Of a DNA stretch of 64,000 nt, positions 61,856-64,000 are shown piece after piece. Origin of the DNA: Faucicola tetraodonis (GTDB lineage: Bacteria > Pseudomonadota > Gammaproteobacteria > Pseudomonadales > Moraxellaceae). The DNA lies in NCBI GenBank assembly GCA_032017425.1, contig DALZPW010000001.1; one strand, 5' to 3'. Under the pieces are notes generated by a model. That model did no database searches and had not been told where the DNA came from. It was given only the letters and a program-made list of their open reading frames with translations. The first letter of the stretch is position 1, and each line of letters starts with the position of its first letter. The position numbers and the translations under genes are program-made.

Positions 61856-61874
61856 GTGAGGTAAAAACAGCGAA

Positions 61875-63023
61875 CTATTTTGCCGCAGGTGCCGATGCTA
61901 TGGTACTCGTTGGGCTGGCTAGCTGATCAAAAACACCACCATCTTTGAAGTATTTGGTCATGATATCCGTCCAGCTACCAAATTCGGCATTGGGACTAAA
62001 GGTGGTAAGCGGGGGTAATTTATCTTGATTTTTAGCCAGTACCGCCGCGTCGCTTGGGCGCAGGTATAAATCTGCCGCCAATTGCTGGGCAGGCTCGCTC
62101 CATAAATAATCAAGATACGCTTTCGCTGCGTCGTTGGTGCCTTTTTTATCGGTCACTGATTTGACAATCGCCACGGGGTTTTCTGCTGATATGGTGTAGC
62201 TTGGATAGACAATTTGCACATCGCCTTTACCAAACTGTTTGACCGCTAGGTTGGCTTCGTTTTCAAAGGTGACTAACACATCGCCAATTTGACGTTGTAA
62301 GAACGTGGTCGTTGCCGCACGCCCACCATTTTCATACACTGGTACGTTTTTGAGCAACGCTTTGACAAAGCTTTTGGTTTTACTTTCATCTTTATTAAAA
62401 CTATGTAAGCCGTAGCCATACGCGCCTAAGAAGGCATAACGCCCATTACCCGTGGTTTTTGGGTTGGCAAGTACGATTTGTACGCCTGGTTTTGCCAAAT
62501 CAGACCAGTCTTTGATTTGTTTTGGGTTGTCTTTACGCACCAAAAACACGATGGCACTGGTATAGGGTACTGCTTTGTTTGGGAATTGGCTTTGCCAATC
62601 TTGCGCCACCAAGCCTTTTTTCACCAACAGCTCTACATCTGAGCCTTGGTTCATACTCACTACGTCCGCTTGCAGACCGTTGGCAACTGCGAGCGCTTGT
62701 TTGCTAGAGCCGCCATGCGATTGCTGGATATCGATGGTTTTGCCGCTATTTTTGGCTTCGTAGTCTTTGATAAACAGGGGATTGTAGCTTTTATAAAAGT
62801 CACGCGCAACGTCATAGGAGACATTGAGGAGTTTAATACCGCCTTTATCGCTCGCGTCTGTATTTGATTGCGTGGCGGCTTGACCTGAAGCGGCTTGTTG
62901 GTCTTGCTGGGTGGGCGCACGTGAACAGCCCGCTAGACTCACGCCTAATAACGCTAGACTTGATAGCACGGCTACGGTTTTGTGTTGAACCTTAGTTTTT
63001 TTTTGAAAATTAACAGTCATCAT
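61875..63023 (-). CDS. sbp: Sulfate-binding protein, lipoprotein form
   Basis: 382 residues from ATG 63023 (AGGGG about 9 nt upstream). The signal ends in a lipobox (GVSLAGC), so the protein is anchored, unlike free periplasmic Sbp/CysP of enterics. Family motifs: LLNVSYDVARDFYKSYNPLF, QSHGGSSKQALAVANGLQADVV, NPKTTGNGRYAFLGAYGYGL, and GGRAATTTFLQRQIGDVLVTFENEA. It captures sulfate (or thiosulfate) for CysTWA. A strong inverted repeat lies upstream at 63140-63170. Confidence 0.93.
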   Translation of the reverse strand: MMTVNFQKKTKVQHKTVAVLSSLALLGVSLAGCSRAPTQQDQQAASGQAATQSNTDASDKGGIKLLNVSYDVARDFYKSYNPLFIKDYEAKNSGKTIDIQQSHGGSSKQALAVANGLQADVVSMNQGSDVELLVKKGLVAQDWQSQFPNKAVPYTSAIVFLVRKDNPKQIKDWSDLAKPGVQIVLANPKTTGNGRYAFLGAYGYGLHSFNKDESKTKSFVKALLKNVPVYENGGRAATTTFLQRQIGDVLVTFENEANLAVKQFGKGDVQIVYPSYTISAENPVAIVKSVTDKKGTNDAAKAYLDYLWSEPAQQLAADLYLRPSDAAVLAKNQDKLPPLTTFSPNAEFGSWTDIMTKYFKDGGVFDQLASPTSTIASAPAAK

Positions 63024-63139
63024 GGTCACCCCTCATCTCAATGTATAAAAATCAATATATAATGTTAAATTCATACTATTTTACAAAAAAAGCGTCGACA
63101 AAAAAAACAATATTATTCTTTATTCATATTCCACTTCTG

Positions 63140-63170
63140 AATATTACATCATAAAATATAATGTAATATT
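63140..63170. promoter_or_regulatory. Inverted repeat upstream of sbp
   Basis: AATATTACAT (63140-63149) and its exact complement ATGTAATATT (63161-63170) are 11 nt apart, 117 nt upstream of sbp and 108 nt upstream of xseA. Centre distance is about two helical turns, as expected for a dimeric regulator. It may control sbp in response to sulfur (inference). Confidence 0.5.
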
Positions 63171-63221
63171 TAAAATTAACAGCTTAACAGGCTGAATCAC
63201 ACCTGAATCACAAATGTCACG

Positions 63222-63250
63222 TTGTCAGCGTTATCATTTTCCCCTACAAT
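63222..63250 (+). promoter_or_regulatory. Sigma-70 promoter of xseA
   Basis: -35 TTGTCA (63222-63227) and -10 TACAAT (63245-63250) are 17 nt apart, the ideal spacing, with the xseA ATG 28 nt downstream. Confidence 0.75.
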
Positions 63251-63277
63251 TTTATTTTTAGTTAACAAGAATTCTCC

Positions 63278-64000
63278 ATGGCAAAAGCTTCCAAAACCGT
63301 TATCAAATCAATTGAAGATCAGCTCGCACGACTGGATTTGCAAACCATCCCATCAAATCAGGCTGATGACGTATTCTTGGCGCTGCTTGTCGATGGTGAG
63401 CCTAATAATAAAGCAACTGCAAAGCGTGGCAGTGTTGATAACTTAAGCGTTGATAACTTAAACGATTATGACTTTAGCGAACAATTAGCCATTCAAGATC
63501 GCGATAGCCAACTACAACAGGCGTTAAGCGATACTGTATTGTCACTGAGCGATTATCTATCCGCTGTGCAGTTGGTGATTAGTGAAACGTTTGCCCATAC
63601 CGTTTGGGTGAAAGCTGAAATCCGTAGTCTGTCAGCCAAAGGCGGTCACTATTATTTTGAATTGGCGGATAAAGATATGGAGGGCAAAGTCACCGCCAGC
63701 TGCCGCGGCACGCTATGGCGCGGTCAAGCAGCCAAAGTACTGTCAAAGTTTGAAAAAAACACTGGCATGAGCCTTGAGCGAGGCTTGAATGTATTGCTCA
63801 AAGTATCAGCCACGTTCCATGCCCAATATGGCTTTTCGCTAAACATCGTCGATATCGACCCCACTTACACACTGGGCGATTTGGCAAAGCAATACCAAAT
63901 GATTTTAACCAGACTGCATGAAGAAGGGCTGCTCGATCTCAATCAATCGCTCCCCATGCCGTTTGATATTGAGCATGTGCTCGTCATCGCGCCTGAAAAA
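63278..64000 (+). CDS. xseA: Exodeoxyribonuclease VII large subunit (partial)
   Basis: 241 residues are visible; the gene runs off the window. XseA with XseB degrades single-stranded DNA. The OB-fold region is recognisable: LSDYLSAVQLVISETFAHTVWVKAEIRSLSAKGGHYYFELAD, then GLNVLLKVSATFHAQYGFSLNIVDIDPTYTLGDL. The N-terminal 85 residues before it are an extension not found in E. coli XseA and contain a 15-bp tandem duplication (63431-63460) giving SVDNL twice. No strong ribosome site; the promoter supports this start. Confidence 0.92.
   Translation, partial: MAKASKTVIKSIEDQLARLDLQTIPSNQADDVFLALLVDGEPNNKATAKRGSVDNLSVDNLNDYDFSEQLAIQDRDSQLQQALSDTVLSLSDYLSAVQLVISETFAHTVWVKAEIRSLSAKGGHYYFELADKDMEGKVTASCRGTLWRGQAAKVLSKFEKNTGMSLERGLNVLLKVSATFHAQYGFSLNIVDIDPTYTLGDLAKQYQMILTRLHEEGLLDLNQSLPMPFDIEHVLVIAPEK
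63431..63460. repeat. 15-bp tandem duplication inside xseA
   Basis: AGTGTTGATAACTTA and AGCGTTGATAACTTA (one base different) are adjacent and encode SVDNL twice. Confidence 0.9.

Noticed and set aside
1..64000. CRISPR arrays, prophage, insertion sequences, tRNA or rRNA genes
   Set aside because: No regularly spaced direct repeats of CRISPR size, no transposase or phage structural proteins, and no recognisable RNA gene were found on reading both strands.

Overview
The window reads as a chromosomal segment of a gammaproteobacterium of the family Moraxellaceae (Moraxella/Psychrobacter-like; M. osloensis is my best guess). This rests on gene content and protein style (RoxA, FabI, FolE, a recCBD operon, a lone Sat-type ATP sulfurylase with CysI and a DUF934 protein), moderately AT-rich DNA and many A/T-flanked hairpin terminators. 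It is inference; no rRNA or other taxonomic marker is present. I see no tRNA, rRNA, CRISPR array, insertion sequence or prophage. Almost every base lies in or beside a plausible chromosomal gene.

Layout. 1-401: start of a radical SAM gene cut by the window edge. 611-1186: a secreted Thr-rich protein. 1569-2765: aromatic aminotransferase. 3057-16430: a seven-gene same-strand cluster, the most unusual part of the window. It encodes a TerY-like VWA protein, a membrane-anchored PP2C phosphatase, a membrane-anchored Ser/Thr kinase, a zinc-ribbon/RDD membrane protein, a double-length SEDS (FtsW/RodA) protein, a 1007-residue class-B-like penicillin-binding protein and a cytosolic FHA-like protein. 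It merges the TerY-phosphatase-kinase triad of Ter-type systems with a SEDS/PBP peptidoglycan synthase. It resembles in gene content, but not in detailed architecture, the actinobacterial pstP-rodA-pbpA-pknA/B-fha locus.

16493-20037: housekeeping genes (pseudouridine synthase, ThiE, an acetyltransferase, a BASS-family transporter, a PHA-system protein). 20108-30548: a TetR regulator, the SDR / FAD-oxidoreductase / DUF1365 / CFA-synthase-like / DUF2177 lipid-modification cluster, a second SDR with a renalase-like flavoprotein, a fasciclin lipoprotein and another FAD enzyme. Two divergent intergenic regions here carry almost the same 24-bp palindrome (23 of 24 bases), which suggests one regulator controls the whole block. 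30648-35094: acyl-CoA ligase, RoxA, an unknown protein, a purine phosphoribosyltransferase. 35197-46306: recC-recB-recD, with RecB and RecC much longer than in E. coli. 46686-52510: a small acidic protein with a coding hexanucleotide repeat, DUF1275, FabI, FolE, nitronate monooxygenase and gamma-glutamyltransferase.

52746-63023: a sulfate-assimilation region: cysG, cysH, DUF934-cysI, sat, cysTWA and a sulfate-binding lipoprotein. Together they import sulfate, activate it and reduce it to sulfide, with CysG making the siroheme for CysI. No APS kinase is in the window. 63278-64000: start of xseA.

Dispersed signals that gene annotation does not explain: four exact copies of a 15-mer (TTGCTTAGGCTATTT), all on the same strand inside recD, recB, recC and cysG; paired heptamer-type repeats just past two gene ends; several perfect 15-16 bp tandem duplications; and inverted repeats upstream of sbp/xseA and downstream of the fasciclin gene. 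All assignments are from reading translated sequence and motifs; no database search was run.
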